Assembly: GCA_020466095.1 (NCBI GenBank) | Contig: CM035806.1 | Location: forward strand, 97,386,670-97,450,669 | Length of the DNA: 64,000 bases | Direction of reading: 5' to 3' | DNA from: Chlorops oryzae | Taxonomy: Eukaryota > Arthropoda > Insecta > Diptera > Chloropidae | Shown: positions 35,131 to 47,528 of the stretch, piece after piece | How positions within the stretch are numbered: position 1 is the stretch's first letter | Layout of the letters: each line of letters starts with the position of its first letter | Notes under the pieces: model-generated | Told to the model about the DNA's origin: nothing | Seen by the model: only the letters and a program-made list of their open reading frames with translations | The model's database searches: none | Made by a program: the position numbers and the translations under genes

Positions 35131-35539
35131 CTTATGCACCTTTGTGCATTGAACTTGATAGCTCAAAATCATTTGGAAATCTAAGCAGATGTTGGAATAA
35201 GTTTTGGTGGCTCACTGGAAATCGTATGATTTACATTGAGTGGACCATTGCTTGCAACCTTGAGTGGACCGTCAAAACTTTTCATTCTTAATACAAATTT
35301 AGAATGTTTATGTAGTAGTTAATCAGTATCAAAGGCTTTTTTACATGTAAACATTGTGACTCTGATAATGACCATGAATCCGATGCTCAGCTCAAAAACT
35401 AATGTAGTTATGTGGTTTTTTTGAACTTTCGACGGTTTTTTTTTTTTTGGAAATTTTTCTCGGATGGTCCATTGGAGGTTGCCAACTTCTTTAGGAAATC
35501 AATACCTTTGTCACGGCTAGTTTTCCAAATTTTTGAATT

Positions 35540-36119
35540 CTAAACAGACGCTTAAATATACGCTCAAATTATAAATTTCATTGGAATATTTCGAAAAAGT
35601 TTGATTTTGGGAGTCCTTGATAATGGACCGATCGGGTTTATATACTCTCGAAATTTTTCTTGCTCATGTCCTCGTGAGCACACATACCAATTATCGTAAA
35701 GATAGCTACACCCTCGAAAAGAAAACTGTATACGGACTGACGGACACGGCTAAATCGAATCTCCTGGGGACGCTAATCATTTCTATATTCATTTTGTATG
35801 ATCAGGGATGCCCGCGGAGCAAGCTTCGGAGCATTGAGAGCAAATGCTTGTGTACATACACAAAAGGCAGCAAGCAAGCTGAGAAATCGAAACCTGTTTA
35901 GTCTGACATCAGGCAATGAACGAGCAAGACCTATGTCGGATGAAGCAAAAAGAGAGAACTGAAAACGGCGAAAAACGTTCTTCAGTGCAATGCGCACACA
36001 CACTATCGCAATCTTTCAATGTAGTGGTGGGCATCCCTGGGTATGATCTATCTCGAGTGGTTTTACACACGTACGCAAAAATGGAATATACCCTCGACAC
36101 AGAGTGTGTCGGGTATAAA
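35540..36119 (+). mobile_element. DINE-1-like family A, copy 2, interrupted by a hAT MITE
   Basis: Family A text (gataatggaccgatc; ggacacggctaaatcgaatctcctgg; ataccctcgacacagagtgtgtcgggtataaaa, 36087-36119), split at 35802/36040 by the element described next. With that insert removed it aligns with 55960-56092. Confidence 0.6.
35803..36039. mobile_element. hAT-type MITE (237 bp) nested in a DINE-1-like element
   Basis: TIRs CAGGGATGCCC (35803-35813) and GGGCATCCCTG (36029-36039). The flanking octamers TGTATGAT / GGTATGAT match at 7 of 8, and comparison with the family A copy at 56005 shows the ancestral GGTATG. Structure and 8-bp duplication are typical of hAT. Confidence 0.8.
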
Positions 36120-36776
36120 AATGTTTAATAGTGGGACTTATGCAGGCTCGCAAAATGTCTTCGTTAATCTGCTATAGCAAATTTTCCGACGTTGGATGAC
36201 GTCAAGTTCGATTGACTGGGTAGATTAGCCCCAATATGTTGTACGCAAAAAAAGTTGCTACGTTTTGCGAAGCAAAGTTTGTTTGGCTTCGTAAAATTTT
36301 GACAGCTCATTTCTCATTTCGAAAAATTTTGCATTTTGTGAAAATGTTTTTAGAAAAATGCTTTCAGGTGCCCTGGGGTAAAATGCTGTAAACTAGCGTA
36401 ATGGATAGTCAGAAGAATCTCATCAGTGATATTGCAGTAAACAAACAGTCGAAAATTTATTCCAATGAAAACGTTGCAAAAAAAAAAAAACAAAAACAAA
36501 AATAGCGACGAAACAAAATTTTATATATGTGCAAAAATAAAAATGGTCGCATGGGCCAATCGAACAATTGTTCTCCTCGAAAGGTCGAAAGGATTTGGGA
36601 TAACGTCTCAACTCAAAAAAAAAAAAAAAAAAAACACGTCTACTTATTTTAAAAATAACATTTGCTTCTTCACTGATTTTTAACTTTGAATTAATAGAAA
36701 TCATCTTACAAAGCGAAAATTCATCAGCATTCATTACATAATATGCCACTTGTTAGTCTGCCATCACATTTCTTCC

Positions 36777-36797
36777 CCCCTCTCTCTCTCTCTCTGG
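36777..36797. repeat. TC microsatellite
   Basis: (TC)n run upstream of the long-form 5'-UTR exon. Confidence 0.85.
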
Positions 36798-36956
36798 CCA
36801 CTCCGGTACACAAAGTCAAACCAAACTGCTTGAAAGTTTTTTGTTTTTTTTTTTTCATCGAATCATTTTGCAAGTGCACAAGTATTTGCGTTTGAATTTT
36901 GGCAATGCTATTTATAAAATTTAAATTGAATGCCGTTTAACTAAAATTTCACTTAC

Positions 36957-36990
36957 TTGTTCGCTTTACCGGACCACAATAAACACTGAA
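36957..36990 (-). other. Probable 5'-UTR exon of the long form (3' end defined)
   Basis: A consensus donor GAACAA|GTAAGT on the minus strand (GT 36956-36955) could pair with acceptor ttgctctag at 33941 just before the ATG exon. The start of this exon is not determined; an Inr-like TCAGTG lies at 36988-36983 on the minus strand. This is inference from splice signals. Confidence 0.35.
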
Positions 36991-36999
36991 AAATGATTT

Positions 37000-38075
37000 T
37001 CTTCAAGCAGTTTTCAATTTTTCGAAATTTCGAATGAATTTTTAAATCTGATTTCGATGATCTCTCCTGGTTGCGCTAAAACAAATATGCATGTATGTAT
37101 ATTTGTATTCTTGAAACACTTTCAGTGTTTGTGAAAACTATTTGAGATTTTTGAATTGCGTTGAGCGGCCACACGACGCAAGTTTCGAATTCGATATGTG
37201 AATGAATTTTATTGCAGCCTAAAAACACTGGCTGCTGGCCGTGAGTAATTCGAGAAAAAATTTTCCGATTTTCGGTTTTCTCTATAATGCGAGCAGAGCC
37301 CTTAAGCTAAAACGTGACGGCCAAGGCAGCAGCTACAGCCAGACGACATCGGTTCTCTCGAACTCATTTCCATATGGAAATTTCTTAATTTAGCAATCCA
37401 TCAAGAACAGAGTAGTTGAGAGAGTTTCCAAAAATCATTTTTTTGCGTTTTTGGCTGAAAAATGAATTTTCCGAAATCAAACGATCGTCATTTCATATTC
37501 AAATTAAGTTACATATAAACCGGTCCCAACGCATATCCACTGTCGCCCAAACTGACCAATTTTAGGGGGGGAAAAAAAAACTTAAATTTCCAGCAAAATC
37601 GAAAATTAACATCGATTAAACTAAAGGCTCAAGAACCTCTCAACTACAACTCGTCACTTCATCTTCTTAACCCCTGCTTTCATCTTTTCGGATTCGCTCA
37701 GGCTCCCCCTGAGGTATGGGCATGCGATTTCAGCCCTTTCCTTCTTCAGGCATTCCGATCCTGGATCATGTAGCTGAGACCTAGCCTAGTTGCGGATATT
37801 TTTCCATAAGATAGATCCAGGTACTTTTCGAGTCTGCCTGCCCTCCGCTCGTTTACTGGAACAGTGGCGGATATAGCTGGGCGAACGTATTGAACACGGC
37901 AATACCATCGCATCTGACTTAATTATAATTCTTAAATCTTTTTAAATCATGGATTAAAGAAATCTTCTTGTTAAAATAACAATTTGGAACACTCAAGTAA
38001 AAAATGTTTTTAGCATCTCCTTCCGACTCATTTTAGGCATAGAATTCGAAACCAATGACGTCCCAAATATATATA
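37000..38075. other. Region upstream of the long-form 5' end
   Basis: About 1 kb without repeats that I recognise and without a coding exon. It would contain the promoter if the 5'-UTR exon at 36957 is real. No TATA box stands out. Confidence 0.3.
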
Positions 38076-38266
38076 TTAGGGTGATGACTTTTAGTGTTTT
38101 TTTCTCCAAAAAAATTTCCTGTATTATAGTACGATGAACTTTTATTAAAGATGCCATAAAACACTAATTTTAAGGTTATTTGCTAAAAAAAAAATGTCAC
38201 GCACCAAGTCATTTGAAAAATTTATTTTTTGATTTTTTTCCAAATTTTTGATGTTACTGTAAGCAG

Positions 38267-38715
38267 AGTCGCTCCTAGAGGGGTCAAATGTAAGACCAAC
38301 TACCATTATTTTTTTATTCCCAACAATTTATCCAAACATACCTTCCCCCTATCTCCACTCCTTAAGGGGATCCCATACAAAAGTAATTTTTTTATGAATT
38401 TTCCCCCCACTGTCCTAACTAGCCCCAGAGTGCCCCTAGAGGAGTCAAATGTTTGACCGACCCCCATTAACTTTGTCTTCCTAACATTTTTTCCCAACAT
38501 ACTGACTCCCTATCTCCCCTCCTTAGGGGGTCACCCATACAAAATTACCTTAATTTTATCACAATTTCATACAAAATGGGTGTCACTACAGTCAAACCCC
38601 TCCTAGGGGGATGGTATATATGACCAACCCCCATAATTTTTTTACCCTAAATATTTTCTTCAAAGATACCTACCCTCTATCTCCCCTCTTTAGGGGGGTC
38701 CCCATACAAAAAAAT
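38267..38715 (-). repeat. Tandem ~145-bp repeat, three units
   Basis: Three units of 'cctagagggGTCAAATGT..GACCgacCCCCATTA...CCCTATCTCCCCTCCTTAGGGGG..CCCATACAAAA'. The same family in the opposite orientation is at about 22330-22700 and 24890-25260. It is probably the internal repeat of a mobile element whose ends I could not fix. Confidence 0.65.
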
Positions 38716-39709
38716 AGGCTTAAATTAAAGAAAAATGCCTCACGAACTTCAATCTATAATATATGTTAGATGCCGTAGGAACAAGAACGAGCATGTTCAG
38801 TATGCATATTAGAAAAATTTACAAATTACCTTTTAAACGAGCCTAATATGAAGAATATTGGATTCGTTTTTGGTATGTTTTAATAATATGTTATAATTAT
38901 TACCTTTTTATAAAACTGAATTTTGGGTTCCATCCCCTAACTGGCCAAATAATGACCCTAGTAGAAAAAAAATAAATTTTCGAGTCAAATGCCGCAAACC
39001 TCAATCTATGACGAGTTTTTTAAAACTATAACCATTAATATCGGTTAGTGGTTTCATATTCATATTCATAAAATTAATTCAAAACAAATATTTTTTGAAA
39101 CGCATTATTCACTGTTTCCCGGTTATATGCACTGAAAAACGTGCATTCATGTTTTTTCAACAAAATTGTACTGAAATTATTTTTTCAATTTCAATTTGTT
39201 TATTTATCTCCTAGTACAAGAGAACTTTGTTCTCATAGTTTTGTACTAGTCAATCATAGCTTTATATGACGAACTTACGAACTAACATGTTATTTCAAAT
39301 TTCAAATTACAAATTTTAAGCTATAATCCATAAACTCTAAATTGCAAAATTCTGATTATTAACTTTGACTATAAATTTAAGGCTTACTCATATTAATTAT
39401 TGAGAAAAATTATCAGCTGCTTTTTGAAGATATATGCACCCTGCTTATAAGCACTCCCCGTTTATATGCACGCGAATTTGTGCCATTTTCCTACCACTTT
39501 CATATAAATAGCCCCTTTTATAAGCACCAGCTGAAAAGCGTATGGCAACTGGGTTGTGAGAAAAGCCAAGTATGAACATAAATTTAACTTTATTTGTGAT
39601 TTTTGGTTGAAAGCCAATTTTTTGTTTTTTTATGCCTACCTTTTCCGAAGGAAAGGGCATATTAAGTTTGGCACGCAGTATGTAACATACCAAAGGAGTG
39701 GCGATAGAT

Positions 39710-40620
39710 ACACCGAGAAAAATAACAACAGTTAAATCAACTACTTAGAACAGTTAAAGTAAGAGTGGTCAAATAAACTGTATTCCGCGTTAAATGCACT
39801 GAAAAAGGCAGTCAAATGAACAGTTGAAAAACAGTTACTTTTTATGTTCAAATTCGCTTTCGTTCACTTAGACGTATAAGTTCGCATTCTGATCAACCGC
39901 CTCCGGAGTTTTCGATAGCTCAGTTGCTTAAGCTGTGACTCGACAGTCGTGAGCTTCGGGGTTCTATCCCTGCTGGCGGCGGTAATTTTTCTGGATTTTT
40001 TTTTAATTACAGTTTTTGTTTGTTCAGAGTGTAGTTGTTTTGGAAGACAAAAATTTTCTCCTAAATTTTTAAGGTTTTAATTTAGTAAATTTTTTTTTTA
40101 ATGGTTCATTTTCAAGCAAAAAATTTTGGGAGTGAAACAATTCCTTAAGCACGTTCCCCAAAACTTGAGCAACCATAAGCTCAAGTGAGCATTTTGACCA
40201 ACAAATTAAATTCGTTCGTTTAGCGTAATGGTTAAGACGTTCGCCCAGCGAAGTGGTGGTGGAGGTCAGCGGTTCAAGGCTCGGCCGAGTCGAGAAAATT
40301 TAAAGAGATGAAAGAGAAAATGATTTAAATAGAAACAAATAAATAAAGAAAAAATATAATAATTTAATTTAAAAAAAAAATAATAATAATAAAAGAAGAT
40401 TAAAAGAGCAAAAATTAATTTTTTTTTTTTTTTCCCAGTCGCTGGTGACAGTTGATTTAACCGCGAGGCAGTTATATCAACCATCAGGTAGTTATATCCT
40501 TATTGACTGTGTTTGTACTGTTGAATTGACCGCTACTACACATAAGCTAAGAATTAACGGTGAACTCGGTTATTTTAACCTGCTTTTTCAGTTAATATAA
40601 CTACCTTTTTCTCTCGGTGT
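39710..40620 (+). mobile_element. TIR element C1 carrying two tRNA-like modules (911 bp)
   Basis: Terminal ACACCGAGA (39710-39718) and TCTCGGTGT (40612-40620). Modules: 39909-39982 (A-box TAGCTCAGTTG, B-box-like GGGTTCTATCC) and 40213-40290 (A-box TAGCGTAATGG, B-box GGTTCAAGGC). The segment between the modules matches element B, although the termini differ. Copy C2 is at 61441-62440 in the opposite orientation. Confidence 0.65.
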
Positions 40621-40624
40621 ATAG

Positions 40625-41020
40625 ACATATATATATATTCTTGATCAGGGTGACAAGAGGAGTCGATCTAGCCATGTCTGTCTGTCTGTCCGTCTTTCTG
40701 TCGGTCACACTTTAGTTTTTCGTAATTTACTCCTAAGCCATGAAAGATATCATATTGAAATTTGGCATGGACTTGAACCAGGTAAATGTCCGAAAAACTA
40801 CATACAAATTTTTTCCGTAGTCCCTTCTTGGGTCGTGGGAAGTGGTTCAGAAGTTTCAAAAATCGCGATTTTTATAGTTTTTCGTGGATAACTTTTTTAC
40901 TATACAGTGGTTATTGAGGGAAATATGCTAGGTAAGCATCTTCAAAGGTGTATTTGGAGCACTAATCATGGTCCGCCCATTCTGATTTATGCATCAATTT
41001 AAAGGGGAAGAACTAAGCTT
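40625..41020. mobile_element. DINE-1-like relic
   Basis: 'tatatattcttgatcagggtgacaagaggagtcgatctagccatgtctgtctgtctgtccg' (40630-40690) is very close to the conserved DINE-1/INE block known from Drosophila. Its ends are not defined. Confidence 0.5.
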
Positions 41021-41519
41021 TATTTCAAAATTAAAAAATAAAAATAAAAATATGACGTCTCTCCTAGAAAATCAAGATATAAAACTAAAATGCCAAATTT
41101 TCCTCATTTACCGTTATCGAAAAATTTTTTAAGTATTGTTTTCGAAAAGTTCAGATAATTTTTTTTAAGGAACATTCGAAACATTTTTGAAGCGAGGCGA
41201 TTTTAGCCCCATTGTAATTCAATGAAATATGTTCTTCGAAGCAAAAATCTAAACTTTGACACCCTGTATCTCGGCAACCTGTGATTAAAATTTACTCTTT
41301 TTTCACACATTTAACGTACTCTTACATCTTAACAACTGTACCAAGTTTCATCCAAATCGGGGAGAAAAAATTTTGCCGGTGGTACACTTGACGTGTTTTG
41401 CCCCATATGCACTCTTCCTCCTGCATTTTGGACGGTGCATACATCCGTGGAATACTGTACATTACAGGGAAGCTTTATTTGGAAGGCTTGTACCGTTTTC
41501 GTTCGTGGACATTCGAATT

Positions 41520-42130
41520 TGAATGCGAGTTTAGGGAAATATCCCCTGAATTAAGGGGAGGTTCTAGTCCTTAGTAGAGACTCGGTGGATTTTTTATGAG
41601 GGCAAAGTTTTGTTTTTAGAAAATTTCTAAATCAAATTTAATCGAGTTCTGGCCTTATTTTGCATTTTTATTTTTATTTGCACTGATTCCATTCAGCTTT
41701 TTGATTACAGATCTTCAAATCAGGTAGCAATTGAGCTCTATGAAAATTAAGTGAGCAAAGCTCTACAGTTTTTCATATTTTTTTTAAAATAAAATATTCG
41801 AACGGCATCGATCGGATCACGAAAATGGCATCAATTTATTTTGCCATGGAATAGTTTCTGAGATATAAGATTTTAATCGAACTATAGACAACCAATGTTG
41901 GGAAAAAATATAATTTTTTTCTTTTTGTCCTCATATGACAAAATTCATCATTTAATTACTTAAAATGAAAGGTAGTTATTTTTAGGTAAATAAAAAAATT
42001 TATTTCATCAGAATCAGTTAAAAATCAAATTATGGTGTATTGCGCATATGTAATATTCTGATTTGCCTCTTCTTATATGATCAACTTCATCAGTGTATAC
42101 ACTCATGTCCGGAAAATTGGTAGCCATACA
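41520..42130. other. Degraded relatives of TTAA MITEs
   Basis: TTAAGGGGAGGTTCTAGTCC at 41551 resembles the T1/T2 terminus, and 'cacgaaaatggcatcaatttattttgcca' (41818) recurs at 45693. No intact inverted end is found. No coding potential seen. Confidence 0.4.
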
Positions 42131-42139
42131 TAAAAGAGA

Positions 42140-43070
42140 CCCAGTAGTCAGTAGGTCGCCCCCGATATTTGTGACATGCCAAAGTGCCAGTCCTTGATGA
42201 CTAGCCATTTCACCTACCACATGAACCTGAAAGAGTAGATAGGCCTCAGCTCACATTTCCCTATTCGCTGCGTATGATTGTTTTTGCTGTTGTCTGCTTT
42301 TACCTCGCATTCTGATCATTTGCTCGTCAAGCGTTCGATAGCGCAGTGGTTCAAACTATGACTCGATAGCCGGGAGGTTCGGGAATCAATCCCTGCGGGC
42401 GGCGAGAAGTTTTCCTAAATTTTTTACTTTTTTTATTTATAAATTAGAGTTTTTTTTTTGTTCGTAGTTCAGTTATTTTGGAAGACAAACATTTTCCCCT
42501 AAATTTTTAAGTTTTTATTATTATTTTTTTTGTAATGGTTCATTTTCAAGTAAACAATTTTTGGAGTGAAAAAATTCGTTAAATGCGTTTCCCAAAATCT
42601 GAGCAACGCTAAACTCAAGTGAGCATTTTGGCCAAGAAATTAAATTCGTTCGTTATCGTAATAGTTAAGGCGTTCGCCCAGCGATCTGGCGGTCAGCGGT
42701 TCGAGGCTCGGTGGAGGCGAGAAAATTTTAAGAGAAGTAAAATAAAAAAGATTTAAAATAAAAAAGATTTAAAATAAAAAAGATTTAAAATAAAAAATAG
42801 ATGAACAAAAAAATATAATAATTAATAATATAAATAAATTTAGAAAAAGTCCAAACAAAAAATGAAAATTTTCTTTTTTCTCAGTCGCTGGTGCTAGGAC
42901 ATTTTCCTGCCCCTTTTCGCTAGTGAAATGACTGGTTAAAGGTGGCGCATAAAAGGACGACCTGTCCCCGGCAATGAGATCGTAATGTTAAATTCGCCAG
43001 CGTCTTGGATAGGAAAGGGACCGATCCCCGACACCCAGTGACTAGTGAAATTGCTAGTGTTGTGAGAGTG
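42140..43070 (+). mobile_element. TIR element B2 carrying two tRNA-like modules
   Basis: Same left end as B1 (CCCAGTAGTCAG, 42140-42151) and nearly the same interior. Here the second module (42646-42720: TAGCGTAAT missing one base, then GGTTCGAGGCTC B-box) is retained. The right terminal repeat is missing; homology stops near 43070. Confidence 0.6.
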
Positions 43071-43099
43071 ATTGTGGAAATTGTTGAAATCTGTGCCAA

Positions 43100-44530
43100 T
43101 CTGGCCTGATAAAAATCTGCGAATATTGTACTATTTGCGCAGATAGTGGGATCCCAGTTTACTTGCGCAAGATATAAAACACATTTATTTCGGGCTCTTA
43201 CATGCGCTCATTATGATGGACTCCGGACTAACGGTTCACCAATGACTCCTTTAGAACTCACAAAATATTTTCTCGGATGCTTTTGATGCCTTTGAAGCGA
43301 AAGGACAAGCGTTTAAGCCATTAAAACAAACAACTTTTTTTATTTTGCACTTCGCACTTGCAAGCACTTATGCAAACTTCACTTTTTATTTTGATTTTCG
43401 CTATGTTAACAGAACTTCTTGAATGCGTAGTAATTATACAATACAACTGTTTTTTTGCTTATATTTTTTTTTTCTTTTCATTTCAATTAAGGATTCACAG
43501 CCAATTGAATATAGTTCCATGTATAAATTTAAAATTATTCTTACATTTGCTACTTCTTGTAGTATCTACTCGCCTTTTTCAATGCAGAATTAATTATAGA
43601 CTTGCTTAGAGCTAGGATAATATCCTAATTGACCAGATTAAGAACACGCCCAAAGCTTGTCTAAAATATTGCCGTACACCAGCAGTGTTTTCTCCTCTTC
43701 CACAAACAAAAAAATTGGATCATCAAAAGCGTGGATTTCTAAAAACTCATTCTTTTTACCCTTTTGCAAAACTTAAAATTAAATGTGCGTTTGTTATACA
43801 TATATATTTATATGTGCATAGAGCTGACGACCAAAAACTTAACCCGACAGTGACCAACTGTAGAAGTTTCCAGCTCATTAAAACCGAGCGAGCTGAATGT
43901 CGTGAGCACTATATGTTTTTCAAACTATAAATAATTTAATTCTTATATCCTTAAGACTTAATTTCCCATTTATTACACTTTTCTATAGCATTTTCCCCAT
44001 TTTATTCCGGATTGTTACAGAATCCGAGCGCTTTCGAAATTGTAGATTTTCTAGATTTTAAACATACAATTGTATCGAACTTTTGACCGCAATCGGATCC
44101 TGTAGCAGCTCACGGTTAGTCTTTCTATTCAATGAATTATTATTATTTCTAACTGTCTAAAATTTGCCTAAAACAGTCTTGGCTTCATGTTGGCCATGTT
44201 GCTATGTGCATTGAAATTCAACATAAATCGCACCCATTTTAATAAAATAAAATAAAAAATTCTGGCCCGTATAAATTGCAATGTATAATAAACAAAAAAA
44301 AAAAATTCAAACAAATATATGACCTAGTCTATGCAGCAGTCAGATATCGTAGTTGAAAGTATTTTTCCTACAATATGCATTGTTCAAAGCGGAGTTTGAA
44401 ATATTCCATTTGAACACAGTCATATATTGAAAACAACCTTCAACCGTAATTTTTTCCAACATTCCGTTTTTCAAATTCATCGTCTTATGGCACTTAGGCA
44501 ACGTAGGTAAGCATCTAAATATCTACGATT
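43100..44530. other. NfI intron/intergenic sequence without recognised gene
   Basis: AT-rich single-copy-looking text. I searched the minus strand for an NfI terminal exon (phase 1 acceptor, stop) and found none that I would defend. Confidence 0.35.
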
Positions 44531-44620
44531 AATTGCTTTGGTGTATACAAATAATCTCGAATAACTGCAAAGTCCTTCTGTTGTTGTATTATGTACCACT
44601 GCATATTCAACGTAGCATGG

Positions 44621-44622
<2 letters not shown>

Positions 44623-44674
<52 letters not shown>

Positions 44675-44676
44675 GT
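44623..44676. repeat. TA microsatellite
   Basis: About 50 bp of (TA)n interrupted once by ACATA. Confidence 0.9.
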
Positions 44677-44945
44677 ATGGATGTATGTATGTACATGGAT
44701 GAAGTATTCACGATATTCTGATTTCCCCAGCGAAGAACTTTCAAAATCATGTCACGTAATCCCGATTTGTAATATATTCATCATTATAGCGAGGAGGACC
44801 TGAAAATGTTTTAAATTTATTAGTGAAAGCAAACAAACTTTACCAAAATTATGTCGATTCGTCCAACGTGGGAAATAAAATTCAGCTTGATTACAATACA
44901 TAAAATTTTTGAGGTTTTTCCTTGGATAGCGGTTAAACTAATTAA

Positions 44946-45681
44946 GGGGGTCTTCTCATTGAGCAACTTTTTTTTTCGACTTTTTTTTTTTTTTGCATTT
45001 ATTTATAGCTTGGGTAGTTGTGAATATGCCCCTAAAAGGATTTTTTGAAATTCGAAATAGTTAAGAGGATATAGCCTTCTTTGTCGAGCAAGATCTGCGC
45101 TAAAACGAGTAATTTTTGCGTTGCTTCAAACTTTAAACGCGTTTATCTCGAAACCACGTTTTTCGAACTGGCGGCCATGATATCTCCAGTTCAACTGAAC
45201 CGATTTTCATGAAACAAAATGGAATCGACACAGAATTGTCACCATTCTCGGGTGAACCTCGACCATAATTTTAAAAATTATTTTACTATTTTTTTTTACA
45301 CTAAACTACAAAAAAAAAGCCCGAAATTGAAATTTTTTTTTGAATGGCCGCCATTTTGTCAAAAAAAATCACAAAATTAAGCTTGAGGTTCACCCAAGAA
45401 TTACATCTATACTGATTATAACCCCGTTTTTTTTTCCATTTCGGACGCTCCGGAGACCCGGAATCGTGGCCGCCGTGACGGCACCTTTTTTTTCACCACC
45501 AACTTTGAAGTCTCATTTCTTTTTGATCAGCCCACGTATCGAGGCAAAAAAATTTTTTTTATTTACTTTGAACCTTTTGTAATACAATAAATAAAAAAAG
45601 TTTTCAATTATTCTTTGCGTTTTCAAATAAGAATTTTTTTAAAAAGGGTCCAAAAAACGGGTTTTCAATGAGAAAACCCCC
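44946..45681 (+). mobile_element. TTAA-flanked MITE, subfamily 2, copy T3 (736 bp)
   Basis: Begins GGGGGTCTTCTCATTGA and ends with the inverse TCAATGAGAAAACCCCC; TTAA at 44942-44945 and 45682-45685. The interior block 'aacgcgtttatctcgaaaccac' is shared with T1/T2, tying the two subfamilies together. The inverted copy T4 is at 59103-59811. Confidence 0.8.
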
Positions 45682-46095
45682 TTAAGGATCGCTGATTACG
45701 AAAATGGCATCCATTTATTTTCCCAAAGAATAGTTTCTGAGATATACGCTAAAAATGAGTTTTTTTTTGTGACTTTTGCATATTTTTCTAAATAGCTCAA
45801 GAACCATTTGTTTCACAAAAAAATGTATACTTACTTATCAAATAGAAAAATAGTTACCCTTCAAAAACTAAGATATCGATTAAAACATCCCATATACCAA
45901 ATTAAAGGATAACTATTTTTCTTTTTGATAAAATATATCAAGATTTTGTTCTTGAGTTATTAAGAAAGAAATGAAAAAGTGATAAAAAAAACTAATTTTT
46001 TGCCCGTGTCTCATAATTAGTTAAAAAATGTGTTTAAACACTACCTTTTTTTTAATCAAGTGTTATCAGTCATAATAGGGCATTATGAGGCATTT

Positions 46096-46372
46096 TTTAT
46101 TTTTATACTCGACATACTTAGTGTCGAGGGTATATTGCGTTTGTGTGGTTTTGTGTAACACCCAGAACCAGTCGAGATAGACCATACAAAATATATATAG
46201 AAATGATCAGCGCCACCAGGAGATTCGATTTAGACATGTCCGTCTGTCTGTCCGTCTGTCTCTCTGTATACAGTTATCTTATCGAAGGAGTTGTGTATCA
46301 TGTGTAACATGTGTATCTATGTCGGTTTTTGTATTGCCAGGCTCGCCTCACTATAATACCCTCACTTGGTTT
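46096..46372 (-). mobile_element. DINE-1-like family A, copy 3 (reverse)
   Basis: Reverse complement of the family A end (tatactcgaca...gtgtcgagggtatattgcg), the 'gaaatgatcagcg..' block and the GTCCGTCTGTC block; it ends near 'ccaggctcgcctcactataataccctc', which matches 55385-55425 in inverse. Confidence 0.55.
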
Positions 46373-46384
46373 TCTTTATAGTTA

Positions 46385-47111
46385 CCCTGTAGGAAATTGA
46401 TCTAGTGCAGAAGTACTCTTTGACTACTCCCCAAATCAACAGTACTACTCGCTCATAATTTCTCCGTCAATGTATTCAACTGTAGACTTTAACTCTGAGT
46501 CGCCATTCGAAAATCGACAGTCGCGTTTGAACTAGTGCAGAAGTAGAGGCAACAGGGCCAGTTCAGTAAATTTGCTATACTACGTTGATAGAATGGGGAC
46601 CAGCCCGCGCTGTCGTAGCTCACAGCGTAGCGCGTGCACCCCGGTTCAAATCCCGGGCCAAGCGAACGCCGATTTTTTTTTTTAATAATTAGTAAAAATT
46701 GGAATCCTAAGAGGAATAAAAAGGAAATATATAAAAAAGAAAGGTTTCAAATTGGCAGAAAATGTTGAGCGAATTTGTGCGCAAAGTTGTGAGACATCAT
46801 TGGTGAAGACTTGTTTTTCGATCCAATTATTTGAGTTTTTCGAAACATGCCATTTTTCCACAATTTTTCGCCTGCGACAGGAATCGAACTCGAGCCCTTC
46901 ATATTGCCAAGCGAATACGCTTTCACTACGCCACGGACCTATCGGACTCACGCACAGCAATTATATTAGATAAATGTGTGGGCAAATTTGAATTGTTGAA
47001 TATGCCACTAGTTAGGTTCTACTGTCCGTGTCTCTACTCGCGTACTAGTTATTTTTCCTACACTCGAGAACTACTCGCTAGGGCACAATTGACCCCACTC
47101 TTCCTACAGGG
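46385..47111. mobile_element. TIR element D with tRNA-like modules on both strands (727 bp)
   Basis: Ends CCCTGTAGGAA and TTCCTACAGGG with TA duplications (46383-46384, 47112-47113). A plus-strand module at 46603-46672 has TAGCTCACAGCG and a perfect B box GGTTCAAATCC with closing CCCGGG stem. A minus-strand module at 46870-46940 has TGGCGTAGTGA and GAGTTCGATTCC. This is a third TIR family with embedded tRNA-like units. Confidence 0.65.
46603..46672 (+). other. tRNA-like Pol III module in element D
   Basis: B box GGTTCAAATCC is flanked by a CCCC/GGGC-type T-stem. The A box TAGCTCACAGCG is off-consensus and the anticodon arm is not clear. Followed by a T-run at 46674-46681 that could end a Pol III transcript. 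Confidence 0.5.
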
Positions 47112-47477
47112 TAGGGAATTGAGAAGACAATTTTACAAAAAATTAGAGAAGTCAAAAGGTCGTAGAAATTACGAATTTTCACCTAAGTTTGGATTATGAA
47201 TTAAAAGATTTCAAGTAGGCAAAATGACATGGAAATGTAAATTAATTAACTCCTACTTATCCACACAAATCAACACTACAATTAACGACAAGTAGGAAAT
47301 CTGAAGTCAATCAAGCATTTTATATTTCCAGCGCACAGTGGTTCCACAGTAGGGCATAAATGCAAAATTTGCTTAATTCTAAAATCACTATTTAGTTATC
47401 CTTAACGAAGGACTGTTAACCAATCTACATTAAAGTATCGATAGTTCATCTTTTCATATAACTTTCACTTACATTTC

Positions 47478-47528
47478 TTCAAGCAATTTTAATATTAAAT
47501 GTAATTTAATGTTACATTAAAATTGCTT
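47478..47528. repeat. Short perfect inverted repeat / hairpin
   Basis: CAAGCAATTTTAAT pairs with ATTAAAATTGCTTG across about 22 nt that themselves contain ATTAAATG/GTTACATT-like complementarity. Confidence 0.6.
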
